A stretch of DNA of 64,000 nucleotides from Gimesia benthica (GCF_009720525.1 NZ_CP043930.1:5461001-5525000); one strand, 5' to 3'; shown: positions 9,049 to 19,070, counted from the stretch's first letter. Numbers and translations are program-made. The notes: generated by a model not told the origin, from the sequence alone.

Positions 9049-9693
9049 ATGCTTACAATTTCAAAAGACATCCTGCCACAGACTTTTCTGAGCTACATCG
9101 CCTTCCGGATTGCATTCATGGACACTCTGGAACGCATTGCTCTGGCAAAGCAGGTTGGAGACGATCCGTTCGAATCATTCGGATATCTGACTGAGGTCCC
9201 GTTCCTGAGAAGTGTGCCGCCACACGTGCAACTGGATCTGCTGTCAGTCACCTGGGCCAAGCATCTGGCCAGTGAAAACGTGGAAGGCGACCTCGTTGAT
9301 GAAAGCGTTGTATACGCAGTCTGTGAAACGGCTGCCCGCATCATCGACGAACAACCTGACGAAGCACGTCGTTACCTTGAGGGGGGACCACTTGACGTGC
9401 ATATCGCCATTGATCATTTCCTGTCATCGGAAGTTCGCAATCTGCACCTGAATCTGTCTAACGAAGGCGATTTTCTGCTGATCAGCCAGTTCCAGGATAT
9501 GTCTCCTGAAGAGGCTCTGCCGATGAAAGAAGAATTTGGGATTCAAGAAGAGGAAATTGAACCCATGTTCGACGTGTTGATGCAATGGTACATGTCGGTT
9601 GACTTCATGCCCAACCTGGAAGGGTTGCTGCAGGAACGGGAAGTCGCCCGGGCGATCACAATCGTCGGTCTGAAACAGCAGCCATTGTGCTGA
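9049..9693 (+). CDS. Hypothetical protein
   Basis: A largely helical, acidic protein of about 214 residues from ATG at 9049. In-frame ATGs at 8971, 9004 and 9118 are also possible and none has a clear Shine-Dalgarno. No signal peptide, membrane segment or catalytic motif is seen, and I recognise no family. Codon use and length support a real gene, as does a strong plus-strand terminator 45 bases after the stop. It converges on rarA. Confidence 0.75.
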   Translation: MLTISKDILPQTFLSYIAFRIAFMDTLERIALAKQVGDDPFESFGYLTEVPFLRSVPPHVQLDLLSVTWAKHLASENVEGDLVDESVVYAVCETAARIIDEQPDEARRYLEGGPLDVHIAIDHFLSSEVRNLHLNLSNEGDFLLISQFQDMSPEEALPMKEEFGIQEEEIEPMFDVLMQWYMSVDFMPNLEGLLQEREVARAITIVGLKQQPLC

Positions 9694-9737
9694 ATCAGCA
9701 CAGTCAGGCTTTGACTGACGAGATGCAAAGAGGGGGA

Positions 9738-9775
9738 TCAGGAACGGTTGTTATCATCCGTTCCTGATTTTTTTT
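9738..9775 (+). terminator. Rho-independent terminator overlapping the 3' end of rarA
   Basis: TCAGGAACGG (9738-9747) pairs perfectly with CCGTTCCTGA (9758-9767) around a 10-base loop, followed by eight T (9768-9775). It should end the plus-strand transcript of the hypothetical gene. The hairpin also encodes the last codons and the stop of the convergent rarA gene. Confidence 0.9.
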
Positions 9776-11078
9776 CGCGCCGTTCCTTGAAGACCTCCAG
9801 TCGCTTGCGGATTGTGGCTTCGAAACCGCGCTCGACGGGGCGGTAGTATTCACGTTCCACGCCCAGGTAATCCTGGTCGACCCAACCCTCCTCTGACGCA
9901 TGGGCGTACTGGTAACCTTCGCCGTGTCCCAGTTGACTGGCCCCGCGGTAATGCGTGTCCTTTAAATGCACGGGGACAGGCAGCAGGGACTTGTTTCGCA
10001 CGTCAGAGAGTGCTTCATCAATGGCAACGTAGGAAGCGTTCGATTTCGGCGCGGTGGCGATATAGGTCACCGCCTGTGCCAGCAGGATCCGACCTTCGGG
10101 CATACCGATCTTCTCGACCGCCGCAAAGGCGGAATTCGCGATCAGGAGTGCCATCGGGTCTGCATTGCCTACGTCTTCTGAGGCTGCGATCACGATGCGG
10201 CGGGCCAGGAAACGCGGGTCTTCGCCCGCTTCAATCATACGGGCCAGCCAGTACAGGGCGGCGTCCGGATCACTGCCGCGCATGCTTTTAATCAAGGCGG
10301 AGGCGGAATCGTAGTGAGCATCGCCATCCTGGTCGTATTGAATCGCTTTTTTCTGAATCGATTCCTGGGCGACTTCCAGATCGAATACCCGGTCTTGTCC
10401 GTAGAGGGAGAGGACCCCGATTTCCAGTGCATTCAGAGAGCGTCGGGCATCTCCATCACAGACTTCAATCAGAAAGTCGAGTGCCTCGTCTTCGACTTCA
10501 ACGTTGTAGCGGGCCAGTCCCCGTTTTTCATCCTGCAGGGCCCGGTGCATCAGCGTACGGATTTCGTCTGCCGTCAGTGCCTGGAATTCGAAGATCTGGC
10601 TGCGACTGATGAGAGCCGAGACGAGCGAAAAAAACGGGTTCGAAGTCGTTGCACCGATCAGGGAGACAACCCCCGATTCCACATCAGGCAACAAGACGTC
10701 CTGCTGAACTTTGCTGAAGTGATGCAGCTCATCAATGAAGAGAATGGTCTGCTTGCCACCCGAGGCCAGTTCGTCGCGGGCCCGGTCCAGGGCGGCGCGG
10801 ACTTCTTTGATTCCGGCGGAGGCGGCATTGAGTGCTTCAAAGCGGCGATTAGATTGACGAGCAATCAGTTCTGCCAGAGAGGTTTTACCGGTGCCGGGGG
10901 AGCCGAAGAAGATGAGCGAGCCAATCCGGTCGGCGGCGAGGATGCGTCGCAGAAGCTTCCCCTCGCCCAGAAAATGCTGCTGTCCGACAAACTCTTCCAG
11001 GGAACGCGGACGCATGCGGGCTGCCAGCGGTTTCGCCTTTTCGAGGTGCTGCGATTCCTGCTGATCGAACAAGCCCAT
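9738..11078 (-). CDS. rarA: Replication-associated recombination protein A (RarA/MgsA) AAA+ ATPase
   Basis: A 446-residue clamp-loader-like AAA+ protein. Walker A is GSPGTGKT (residues 59-66), Walker B FIDELH (about 115-120), sensor-1 region IGATTSNPFFSL, and the C-terminal tetramerisation region includes RGSDPDAALYWLARM. RarA acts at stalled replication forks with SSB and RecA. The start is set by GGAGG eight bases before the ATG at 11078; an upstream in-frame TTG (11096) has no such site. The final codons overlap the neighbour's terminator hairpin. The C-terminal extension after about residue 430 is basic. Confidence 0.95.
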   Translation of the reverse strand: MGLFDQQESQHLEKAKPLAARMRPRSLEEFVGQQHFLGEGKLLRRILAADRIGSLIFFGSPGTGKTSLAELIARQSNRRFEALNAASAGIKEVRAALDRARDELASGGKQTILFIDELHHFSKVQQDVLLPDVESGVVSLIGATTSNPFFSLVSALISRSQIFEFQALTADEIRTLMHRALQDEKRGLARYNVEVEDEALDFLIEVCDGDARRSLNALEIGVLSLYGQDRVFDLEVAQESIQKKAIQYDQDGDAHYDSASALIKSMRGSDPDAALYWLARMIEAGEDPRFLARRIVIAASEDVGNADPMALLIANSAFAAVEKIGMPEGRILLAQAVTYIATAPKSNASYVAIDEALSDVRNKSLLPVPVHLKDTHYRGASQLGHGEGYQYAHASEEGWVDQDYLGVEREYYRPVERGFEATIRKRLEVFKERREKKSGTDDNNRS

Positions 11079-11358
11079 GTAAAAAACCTCCGCCAAGTGA
11101 TTCGTTCGCGGGTGTTATTAGAACCCGTGATTGCAAAGTGGGAACCTGATAACTCGGGTTGTGTGAGCCGGATATACCGGATTTACACGCGGCCGAATCT
11201 CGTGGGTCCCCCTAGAAATATTTGTAGGGTCAACTCACGATTTTGAATCAACATGACAGAGGCTTGTTTCTCTGTTTCGTATGTTCTCATTTTAACCGGC
11301 AACCCTTCGTAAAACAAGGAGCTGATTTTAGAAATAATATTCTTCAAAAACAACCAGA

Positions 11359-14300
11359 TCAGCCTTCGTGCTTAGCCGATGGACCTTTTGGTTTCTGTTT
11401 CTGTTGAAAGAGAAATTCAACGAGGTCCCGCAGATCATCTTTACTGAGCTGCTTGACAATTTCTTCGGGCATTGCCGATTTCCCGGTAGCCCGTTCGTCG
11501 ATTTCGTCTTTGGGAACGCGAATCACGGTCCCTTTGGCATCCATAACCTCCAGGGTGTCATCGGTTTCATTGCGGATGATACCAACGACCACCTTACCGT
11601 CCAGCAAAGCCAGCACGGCGGTTTCGAATCCTTTCGCGATCGCTTTGTTAGGAGCGACGATTGCTTCGAGCAGATAACGACGGTCTTTATCACGGCCGAT
11701 TCCCGAAAGATCGGGGCCGACTTCGCCGCCGTTATTGCGGATTTGATGACAGCGCCGACAGGAGGTGTCGCTACGACCAAAAAAGATTTCACGTCCCCGG
11801 GCGGCATTTCCGCCGGACAGCGATTCGAGGTAGTTCGCTAATGCATCCCCCTTGGGACGCTGTGCTTCAAACTGATCACGGAGTTGATCGAGTTCGGGAG
11901 ATTTCTTCTGAGCGGCTGCTTTGAGCAGATCCAGTTGAATTTCCGCGGGAACCTCCTGCTTGACCAGTCGCTGCATCCATTTGGTCAGGATGGTAGTCGC
12001 TTCCTGGATCTGCATCTCAGCCAGGGTCTCGATGGCTCCCTGTTTTTCTGACGTTTGTCCCGATTCAATGGCCTGTTCCAGTGGCTGCAGAGCGGCCTCG
12101 GGTTCGTGGCGGGCCAGTACATTACGACCTGCGACTCTCAATGCGGCATGCTTGTCCCGAATCGCGGTTTTAGCGATCTCTGAAATGCCCGGGTAGCCGA
12201 GTTTATCCAGCGCCTTAAGCGATGCAACGCGCACATCAACGGGACGTTTTGCATCTTCCACCATTTTGGCCAGCATGGGGGCGGCTTCCTTGATGCCATA
12301 TTTCGCTGCCAGTCCGGTGCCTGCTTCCTTGATCTTCTCCGAACTGCTGAACAGATCGGGGACGATGGGGCCGACGATTACCGCCAGTTCGACCGGTTGC
12401 CGGTTTTCGATGGGCTGCCAGCGTCCAAGAACCCGATCCAGGGGCTCCGGTTCGTTCCACTGGCTCAATTCCTGGATCGCTTCCAGGCGGAGCGTTTCAG
12501 GGACATTTTTATCGGCGGCGATCTTTGCCACCAGGGCGGCGTTTTCAGCACCTCCCAACCGGAAGTTCGCATTCATCACCCGGCGGAGCAGGGGATCAGC
12601 TATATCGGGACTCAAGGAAACAGCTGCGAGGTCTGGTACCGCTGCCGGAATGGGAGCATCATTTATCGCCCGGGCCGCTTCGAGTACGACCTGGGGATCG
12701 GAATCCTGCAGGAACAGACCAACTTCTTTACGCTGTAGACGACGCAGAGCAACAACCGCGGCCAGGCGAACTGCCGCCGATTCGTTGTTGGCCGCGGCAA
12801 TTAACTGGTCAGCAGCTTCGATGCGGGACAGTGCCAGAATCGCCGAGTGACGCAGCATCGGGTCGGCATTGTTATTCAGTTTGAGAAGCTCAAATAACGC
12901 GGGAACCGCCGCCTGTGACTTAAAGTGCCCCAGGGCAACTGCGGCGAAGTATTGTACGCGGGCATTTGAATCTTTGAGCAGTTCAATCAGGGTAGGTGTT
13001 GCAGAGGAAAATCCGGCCTCCCCGATCACTTTGGCAGTCTGAGCTCTGACTTCGCTGGCCTGATCTTTGAGCAGACTTTGAATGCCGGCGACTGCAGAAC
13101 TTGTCTGACGCCCCAGCTGTCCGATGCCCCAGATGGCATGCAGGCGGGCAAACAGATCTTTCCCATTCAGGGCGACCTTTTGTAGAGAGTCCAAGGCACT
13201 CCGATTGACCAGAGCAAACTGGGCTTCCATGCGAATTCGCTGATCCGGATGCGCGAGCAGACCGACCAGTACCTCAGTGGAACGTTCTGAAAAGCCTTCT
13301 TTCATCAGTTCTGCAGAGTGAACTTCTTTCGCTTCCCCTGCATGTCTGGTGTCGGTGAACTGGTAGATGCGGCCTTTGCCCAGTCCGTTCCAGCCGTTGA
13401 CCCAGTCAGAGACATACATGCTGCCGTCGTAGCCAAAGTCGACGTCGGTCGCCAGGATCTGCCAGATGAATTCGTGAGAGTCGGTCAGTTCAAAGGAAGC
13501 TCCCTTCGGTTTAACGGCAAACGAACGGATACCGCTGCGTGAGGGAGTACCCCGGAAGTCGGCCAGGAAGAAGTGACCTTTATAACGATCTGAGAGCCCC
13601 ACGCCCGGGTAGTGGACCAGTCCGGAAGGACCGTCAGACAAATTTACGATCGGGGGAACCATGTAAGCCGGCTGACCTTCGTGAGCGGGGTGCCAGATCT
13701 TTTCCCGGTTGAAAGGTCCACGGTCGGACAGATACTGGTAGTACATCCGCCAGCCGGTATCTCCCCCTTCGACAACATAGACCCAGCGGGCCTTGTCGCC
13801 GCTATCTGAGTTGTTGTCGCCTGTGAACAGGTTGCCGTAATCATCAAACGCCAGTTCCTGCGGGTTACGCAGGCCGTAAGCGAATTCCTCGAGTTCGGTG
13901 CCGTCCAGGTTACAGCGGAAGACGGCTCCCGTGTCAGGGCGAAACAGGTGTTTGCCTTCTTTGGTTTTGATATTGTAACCCCGGTCGCCGATGCTGAAGT
14001 AGAGCCGACCGTCGGGACCGAGCTTGAGTCCGTGCAGGTCGTGTCCGCGGAAGGCGACCCTGACCCCGTAACCGCTGCTCAGTTTTTCCCGCAGGGTGGC
14101 TTTCCCTTCTCCTGCCGTGTCTTTGAGACGCCAGACATGGGGAATGCACGTGTAATAGACGTATCCACCGCGGGCCAGCACGCCGGCCCCGGTACCGTCC
14201 TCAATATTATTGAAGCCATCCGCGAAGACGCTGGCATGGTCGGCTTTGCCGTCGTGATCCCGATCCTCGACCAGGCGGATCCGATCGTGTTCGAGCGTGT

Positions 14301-14706
14301 AGTCTTTGACGTTTTCCTTGAGATGCTTCTTGAAGTAAGCGACGCGGTCGGCCACGGTTTCTGCGGAGAGGTCATCGTGCAACCAGTCCATATGACTCCG
14401 GTTGTCTTCTACCCCTTTAGACTGCCGGTAGGTTTCTGCTACGTAAAAACGTCCCTGTTCATCAATGCAGAAGGCGACCGGATTGGCCATCAGCGGTTCC
14501 GCAGCAAACAGGCTGACGTGCATCCCTTCGGGAACGCGAAAGCCCGAAATCGCCTGCTCCCCTTCCTGCGATGCTTCGGCGATCGCAGGAGTATAAGGCG
14601 TCTCGCTGAAAGCATTGTGAGGGTTCAGAAAGGGAATCAGACTGACCGAACAGGCCAGCAGGAGACGCAAACGAAACGGGAGTTGCAGACAGTGGGCAGG
14701 AAACAA
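11359..14706 (-). CDS. Secreted PVC-type CxxCH haem-binding protein with beta-propeller and HEAT-like repeats
   Basis: A 1115-residue protein with a signal peptide (about 1-34). Residues about 55-460 form a membrane-bound-dehydrogenase-type beta-propeller (EQGRFYVAET, FAYGLRNPQELAFDDYGN, SDWVNGW). About 480-900 are HEAT-like helical repeats. Near 975-1080 lies a cytochrome c module with CRRCH and a later EVGPDLSGIG. This architecture is typical of planctomycetes and verrucomicrobia, probably periplasmic redox or sugar-oxidation proteins, substrate unknown. The TTG start is supported by AAGGAG seven bases upstream (14714-14719). Confidence 0.92.
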   Translation of the reverse strand: MFPAHCLQLPFRLRLLLACSVSLIPFLNPHNAFSETPYTPAIAEASQEGEQAISGFRVPEGMHVSLFAAEPLMANPVAFCIDEQGRFYVAETYRQSKGVEDNRSHMDWLHDDLSAETVADRVAYFKKHLKENVKDYTLEHDRIRLVEDRDHDGKADHASVFADGFNNIEDGTGAGVLARGGYVYYTCIPHVWRLKDTAGEGKATLREKLSSGYGVRVAFRGHDLHGLKLGPDGRLYFSIGDRGYNIKTKEGKHLFRPDTGAVFRCNLDGTELEEFAYGLRNPQELAFDDYGNLFTGDNNSDSGDKARWVYVVEGGDTGWRMYYQYLSDRGPFNREKIWHPAHEGQPAYMVPPIVNLSDGPSGLVHYPGVGLSDRYKGHFFLADFRGTPSRSGIRSFAVKPKGASFELTDSHEFIWQILATDVDFGYDGSMYVSDWVNGWNGLGKGRIYQFTDTRHAGEAKEVHSAELMKEGFSERSTEVLVGLLAHPDQRIRMEAQFALVNRSALDSLQKVALNGKDLFARLHAIWGIGQLGRQTSSAVAGIQSLLKDQASEVRAQTAKVIGEAGFSSATPTLIELLKDSNARVQYFAAVALGHFKSQAAVPALFELLKLNNNADPMLRHSAILALSRIEAADQLIAAANNESAAVRLAAVVALRRLQRKEVGLFLQDSDPQVVLEAARAINDAPIPAAVPDLAAVSLSPDIADPLLRRVMNANFRLGGAENAALVAKIAADKNVPETLRLEAIQELSQWNEPEPLDRVLGRWQPIENRQPVELAVIVGPIVPDLFSSSEKIKEAGTGLAAKYGIKEAAPMLAKMVEDAKRPVDVRVASLKALDKLGYPGISEIAKTAIRDKHAALRVAGRNVLARHEPEAALQPLEQAIESGQTSEKQGAIETLAEMQIQEATTILTKWMQRLVKQEVPAEIQLDLLKAAAQKKSPELDQLRDQFEAQRPKGDALANYLESLSGGNAARGREIFFGRSDTSCRRCHQIRNNGGEVGPDLSGIGRDKDRRYLLEAIVAPNKAIAKGFETAVLALLDGKVVVGIIRNETDDTLEVMDAKGTVIRVPKDEIDERATGKSAMPEEIVKQLSKDDLRDLVEFLFQQKQKPKGPSAKHEG

Positions 14707-15042
14707 AGTAACACTCCTTGGGGTGAGCGGCGGGATGCTGTGGATGAAATTTGTATGAATTCAGGTCGGAAAATCACTACTATCTTAACCGCCTGTAGAG
14801 GCGGTTTACAGACTGAGTTTCTCCTATATTCGCTGATCAATACAAATTTGAACCCGAACCGGAATTTTTCCAGAGCTGTGAGAGTACAGTTCATTCTCAA
14901 CTGGTTTGCAGGGTAGAATCTCAGTAACATGAACTAAATACAATACAGTATCACTAAGAGGCAAGCTGTTCATTAAGTTTGCTTACAAAAGAGAACGTCA
15001 TTCGTCTAGAGTGTGCTCAACGCACTAGAATCAGGTTAATCC
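14707..15042. other. Divergent promoter region between the CxxCH gene and glgC
   Basis: 336 bases with no gene. AACCGCC (14787-14793) and GGCGGTT (14800-14806) form a short perfect hairpin with a six-base loop and no T-run, possibly a regulator site or an RNA leader structure. Promoters for both flanking genes must lie here, but I cannot place them. Confidence 0.45.
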
Positions 15043-16323
15043 ATGAAAAATGTTGTCAGCCTCATCCTGGGAGGGGGTAAAGGAACCCGTCTGTTTCCAC
15101 TTACACAACTCCGTTCCAAACCCGCTGTTCCCCTGGCCGGCAAGTATCGTTTGATCGATATTCCGATCTCAAACTGTATCAACAGTGAACTGAATCGCAT
15201 CTATCTGCTCACGCAGTTCAATTCGGTCAGTCTGCACCGTCACATCCGACAGACATACAAATTCGATTCCTTCGGCGGTGGCTTTGTCGAAATTCTGGCA
15301 GCCCAGCAGACGATGGAAGGGACCGACTGGTACCAGGGGACCGCAGATGCAGTCCGTAAGAACATCCGCTGTATTGAACAGTCCGACATCGATTACGTAC
15401 TGATTCTCTCCGGCGATCAGTTGTATCGCATGGACTATTCGGAAATGTTGACCAATCATATCGAGTCCAAGGCCGACGTATCGATCGCGACGGTGCCGCT
15501 CTCCAGCGAACAGGCCTCGGCGTTCGGGATCATGCGGGTTGATGACACGGGTCGCGTGAAAGGCTTCCTGGAAAAACCGCAGACCGAAGAAGACCTGTCG
15601 ATGGTGCGGACGCCTCCCGAGTGGATCGACCAGCAGGGCATTGAAAGCCGTGGCCGGGACTGTCTGGCCAGCATGGGCATTTATCTGTTCAATCGCGATC
15701 TGCTCGTTGACCTGTTGAAGGCGACCGATTACGAAGATTTCGGTAAGGAAATCTTTCCGATGTCAATCCGGACTCACAAGGTGCATGCGCACCTGTTTGA
15801 CGGTTACTGGGAAGATATCGGGACGATCCGTTCCTTCTACGAAGCGAACCTGGCTCTGGCACATCCCCAGCCGCCATTTGACTTCGTGGTGGAGAAGGCG
15901 CCGATCTACTCACGTCCCCGCTTTCTGCCTCCGACACGCTGCGAAGGAACGCAGATCACCCGCAGCCTGATCGCCGATGGGTGTGAGATTGATGAAGGCT
16001 CTGTGATCGAGAACAGTGTGATTGGCCTGCGGTGTCGAATTGGTAAGAATGTAACCATTCGCAACTCGGTCATTATGGGGGCCGACTTCTACCAGGACCA
16101 ATGCAAAGAACTGGACCAGGACGACCGTCCGCCGATCGGCATTGGCGATGGGGCCTATATTGATGGCGCGATTGTCGACAAGAACTGCCGCGTCGGTAAA
16201 GGAGCCCGCATCGAACTCAACGGTCGTACCGAAACCGACTTTGATCAGAGCGACGTGATGATTCGCGACGGCATCATTGTGGTGCCTAAGGGAACAGTTC
16301 TGGCCGAGGGGTGGAAACTATAA
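15043..16323 (+). CDS. glgC: Glucose-1-phosphate adenylyltransferase
   Basis: A 426-residue protein making ADP-glucose from ATP and glucose-1-phosphate, the committed step of bacterial glycogen synthesis. The N-terminal nucleotidyltransferase domain has LGGGKGTRLFPLT and the KPAVPLAGKYRLIDIPISN block. GDQLYRMDY is the metal/nucleotide site and GYWEDIGT is also conserved. The C-terminal third is a left-handed beta-helix (NSVIGLRCRIGKNVTIRNS). The length is normal and no key residue is missing. AGG seven bases before ATG supports the start. No other glycogen gene is adjacent, and a terminator follows, so it is a single-gene unit. Confidence 0.97.
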   Translation: MKNVVSLILGGGKGTRLFPLTQLRSKPAVPLAGKYRLIDIPISNCINSELNRIYLLTQFNSVSLHRHIRQTYKFDSFGGGFVEILAAQQTMEGTDWYQGTADAVRKNIRCIEQSDIDYVLILSGDQLYRMDYSEMLTNHIESKADVSIATVPLSSEQASAFGIMRVDDTGRVKGFLEKPQTEEDLSMVRTPPEWIDQQGIESRGRDCLASMGIYLFNRDLLVDLLKATDYEDFGKEIFPMSIRTHKVHAHLFDGYWEDIGTIRSFYEANLALAHPQPPFDFVVEKAPIYSRPRFLPPTRCEGTQITRSLIADGCEIDEGSVIENSVIGLRCRIGKNVTIRNSVIMGADFYQDQCKELDQDDRPPIGIGDGAYIDGAIVDKNCRVGKGARIELNGRTETDFDQSDVMIRDGIIVVPKGTVLAEGWKL

Positions 16324-16352
16324 CTTCCGCTACTTTTTATATTTAACTTAAC

Positions 16353-16380
16353 AGGCAGCCTTTCGGGGCTGCCTTTTTTT
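16353..16380 (+). terminator. Rho-independent terminator after glgC
   Basis: AGGCAGCC (16353-16360) pairs with GGCTGCCT (16367-16374), followed by a run of T to 16380. It lies 30 bases after the glgC stop. Confidence 0.95.
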
Positions 16381-16476
16381 ACATCTCGCTTGAAAAATGT
16401 ATGGGTGTATACATAATGGGTTTGTGGATATGTTGCGAGTCGGATTATTGGAACTGCGAGTCAGGGGAATTCTCTC

Positions 16477-17607
16477 ATGCGTTTTTTGATGATGAATGTA
16501 ATTATTCTGTGCTTTTCATCAGTTTCCGTTCTCATGGCGGAAGAACTGCCTTCAATAGACTATCCGGCTCTGGGCTTCAGGACTGTGAAGGTTCTGGATT
16601 ACAAGAAAGCACTGCGGGAACAGGGAGAGGAGATTCCCCGATTTCCACCTCGTTCAGGGAACGCGCTCATTGTAAAAATGGATCAATATCAAACCCGAAT
16701 TAATAGTGCACTGACTGTTGTAGAAGATACGCGCGCTTCGCGATCAGAACTTAAGGACCGGGATTTAATTGTAGTGATCAATGGGAAATTACTACGTTCA
16801 CCTGATGATGGGGACAAGCTTCTAGAGAAGATTACACATAAGGATAAACTGGAATTAAATGTGATTCGTCGTAACAGGAGCAAGTGGGAACGGATCAACA
16901 TTACTTTAGAACCTATGGGCGATCTGGAATTTTCCAAGTCGAAGGTGAAGAATGTGAAAGCTTACGATGATGATTTTGCCTTAGCTCGATTTGGAGTTCA
17001 CCGCGACGCGCGACCCCGGTTCAGTGATGGTCATTTTCAGCTGTATATCAAACAGAAAAGCCAGGAATTATCGAAACTGTATTTGCAGTTGTCACTGTTC
17101 CTGCCAGATGCACCACCACAGAAGGATACGACAAAAATCCAAGGTTTTATCATCAAAACCGATGGTGCAGAGTATCGAGTTGCGATAGAAGATGAAGAGA
17201 AAAATAATCCGCAGGCGGCAGAAGCGAGAAGAAATAAGTCAATCGCAAATTTTTCTGAATTCTACAATCGTTCGACGAATCGGACGCGCAAGATGCTGGA
17301 TGAACTGGGCGAAAAAATCAGCAATTTTGAAAAAGCTCCTGAAGAAACTCTGATCGAGTTTGAACGTCGTGGCATTGCCCGATCACAGGTCGGTTTTGCC
17401 AGAATGCTTGAAGGTTGGGAATTATATGACAGTCGTCTGAAGAGAGATCAGAGAAAAATGATTGCGGATATCATCTCATCGAAAAAAGTGAGTTTTTATC
17501 ATGAATCTGTTCCCGACAAACCATTTGAAGTCACTCCGGCGCAGAAGGCGCAAATGAAAGCTGTGCTGACAGTCTTTAAGGATGAGGAAGGCAATGTGGG
17601 GGAGTAG
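16477..17607 (+). CDS. Secreted PDZ-like protein, first of a tandem paralogue pair
   Basis: A 376-residue product with a signal peptide (about 1-21). Residues about 60-150 resemble a PDZ-type fold: NALIVKM, then RDLIVVINGKLL, then DKLELNVIRRNRSKW. The C-terminal block GWELYDSRLKRDQRKMIADI is shared almost motif for motif with the next gene, so the two arose by duplication. No peptidase domain is attached. Role unknown; a periplasmic or envelope binding protein is likely. It sits 64 bases ahead of its paralogue and both are AT-richer than their neighbours. Confidence 0.8.
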   Translation: MRFLMMNVIILCFSSVSVLMAEELPSIDYPALGFRTVKVLDYKKALREQGEEIPRFPPRSGNALIVKMDQYQTRINSALTVVEDTRASRSELKDRDLIVVINGKLLRSPDDGDKLLEKITHKDKLELNVIRRNRSKWERINITLEPMGDLEFSKSKVKNVKAYDDDFALARFGVHRDARPRFSDGHFQLYIKQKSQELSKLYLQLSLFLPDAPPQKDTTKIQGFIIKTDGAEYRVAIEDEEKNNPQAAEARRNKSIANFSEFYNRSTNRTRKMLDELGEKISNFEKAPEETLIEFERRGIARSQVGFARMLEGWELYDSRLKRDQRKMIADIISSKKVSFYHESVPDKPFEVTPAQKAQMKAVLTVFKDEEGNVGE

Positions 17608-17671
17608 TCACACGTTTGATTATTTAGAGGAGTATTCAATTATAGTTGTGTATGCGATCGAGGCCAGATTG

Positions 17672-19057
17672 ATGAGAGTGTTGTGCGTTTTAGCTGTCTT
17701 GTGTTCATCCGCGTTTCAGGTTCAAGCACAACCGCCTGTTAAACAGTACGAGATGGGGTTTGAGACAGTTGAAGTCTTTGAATATATCAAGTCGCTTCGT
17801 GAAGCGAATCAACCGGTTCCGATTTTTCCGTCACGCACCAGTAATGCTTTGATTGTGAAGACCGTTGCGGACAAATCACGAGCCTCGATGGCAGGGCTTC
17901 AGAAAAATGATCTGATTCACATTGTCAACGGAAGTCACCTGCGTGCACCCGGCGCGGGAGATAAGAAACTCAGTCGGATCACCAGTCAGGATGAGTTGAA
18001 ACTGGGAGTGATCCGACGGGAGGAAAATCGATGGAATCGAATCTCCATTGTGCTACCTGCGATCTCAGATGAGATGGCACTCAGACTGAAATTAAGGAAA
18101 ACTCCAGGTCTCGATTCCGAGCTGCTGCCTGTGGTCAAAGTCAGCCATCGGGAATCTCCGGCTACGATATTTGCTCCGGATAATTTCCAGCTCTACTTTA
18201 CGGAAACGAATTCACGTCCCGCTCAACTCCATCTGAGAATGGCTCAATTACTTCCAGGTAAAACTGTCGGCGGAACATTCATCATCGCGACCGAACAAGG
18301 TCAAACTGCTTTCGTGCCCGAGGGGGGCTTTGACAGAGATCACAAACCGAGTATTTTTCGACGATCGAATAGTCCAGAGTGGGAGCCGATTCAGGTAGAA
18401 CTGCAACTGTTGCTGACTGAAGAAGGTCAGCGGAAAATCAAAGAGGAATTCCGGGTTGCAGAAGAAGCGTATGAGCGCGAATTCAAAGATTTTAAATTCG
18501 ATGAAAAGCGGACCGACAAAGCATACCAGGAACGGAATAAAGAGCGATTAAAACAGATTGCCGCGATGGAACGGATCAATGCCGAGCTGATGCGAGTCGA
18601 ACAAAACCATCAGCGTCTCCTGCGTCGTCAGGAACAGTTGGCGAATCCAGCGAGTATCTCAGGCCGAAACTCGAGGCAACTGACCGAACAATCGCGAAAG
18701 GCGATTCGAGCTCTTTACACGGGGCTCACGCCAGAGCAGCAGGAGATCGTCAGAAAATCGGTTGTATCTCACAGAACTCCTGCATTTCTCAATGAAGCTG
18801 GTCTACTGCAACTGGAAGAAACGGGATTCGCTGAGTGGGAAATCAAATTGAAAAGAGCCAGTCAAGGCTGGAAATGGTATGACGCACCTGTGAATCCGCA
18901 GCAGTTGAAACTACTGCGGGATATCATTTCATCGGATAATGTGACAGTCCATCACGCGAGAGTTCCCGGGCAGAAATTTACAGTCTCTGCCGCTCAGAGG
19001 GAGCAGATGAAAATTGTATTAGACGTCTTTTTTGAGCAGGGAGGCAAGGTGCAGTAA
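17672..19057 (+). CDS. Secreted PDZ-like protein, second of a tandem paralogue pair
   Basis: Translation most likely starts at ATG 17672, eight bases after GAGG; this gives a clean signal peptide (LCVLAVLCSSAFQVQA). The frame is open 90 bases further upstream. The 461-residue product repeats the layout of its neighbour: a PDZ-like segment (NALIVKTV, NDLIHIVNGSHL, ELKLGVIRREENRW) and the closing block GWKWYDAPVNPQQLKLLRDI. It has a longer, charged coiled-coil insert (about 255-330) that the first copy lacks. No enzymatic motif. A hairpin beyond the stop overlaps the end of the next, convergent gene. Confidence 0.8.
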   Translation: MRVLCVLAVLCSSAFQVQAQPPVKQYEMGFETVEVFEYIKSLREANQPVPIFPSRTSNALIVKTVADKSRASMAGLQKNDLIHIVNGSHLRAPGAGDKKLSRITSQDELKLGVIRREENRWNRISIVLPAISDEMALRLKLRKTPGLDSELLPVVKVSHRESPATIFAPDNFQLYFTETNSRPAQLHLRMAQLLPGKTVGGTFIIATEQGQTAFVPEGGFDRDHKPSIFRRSNSPEWEPIQVELQLLLTEEGQRKIKEEFRVAEEAYEREFKDFKFDEKRTDKAYQERNKERLKQIAAMERINAELMRVEQNHQRLLRRQEQLANPASISGRNSRQLTEQSRKAIRALYTGLTPEQQEIVRKSVVSHRTPAFLNEAGLLQLEETGFAEWEIKLKRASQGWKWYDAPVNPQQLKLLRDIISSDNVTVHHARVPGQKFTVSAAQREQMKIVLDVFFEQGGKVQ

Positions 19058-19070
19058 TCGTCGATCAATT

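Noticed and set aside
13948..14916. 322-codon frame opposite the CxxCH protein
   Set aside because: Shadow of the propeller region running into the promoter; no known domain.
16397..16414. ATGTAT/ATACAT inverted repeat before the first PDZ-like gene
   Set aside because: Only six-base arms in AT-rich DNA; too weak to call an operator.
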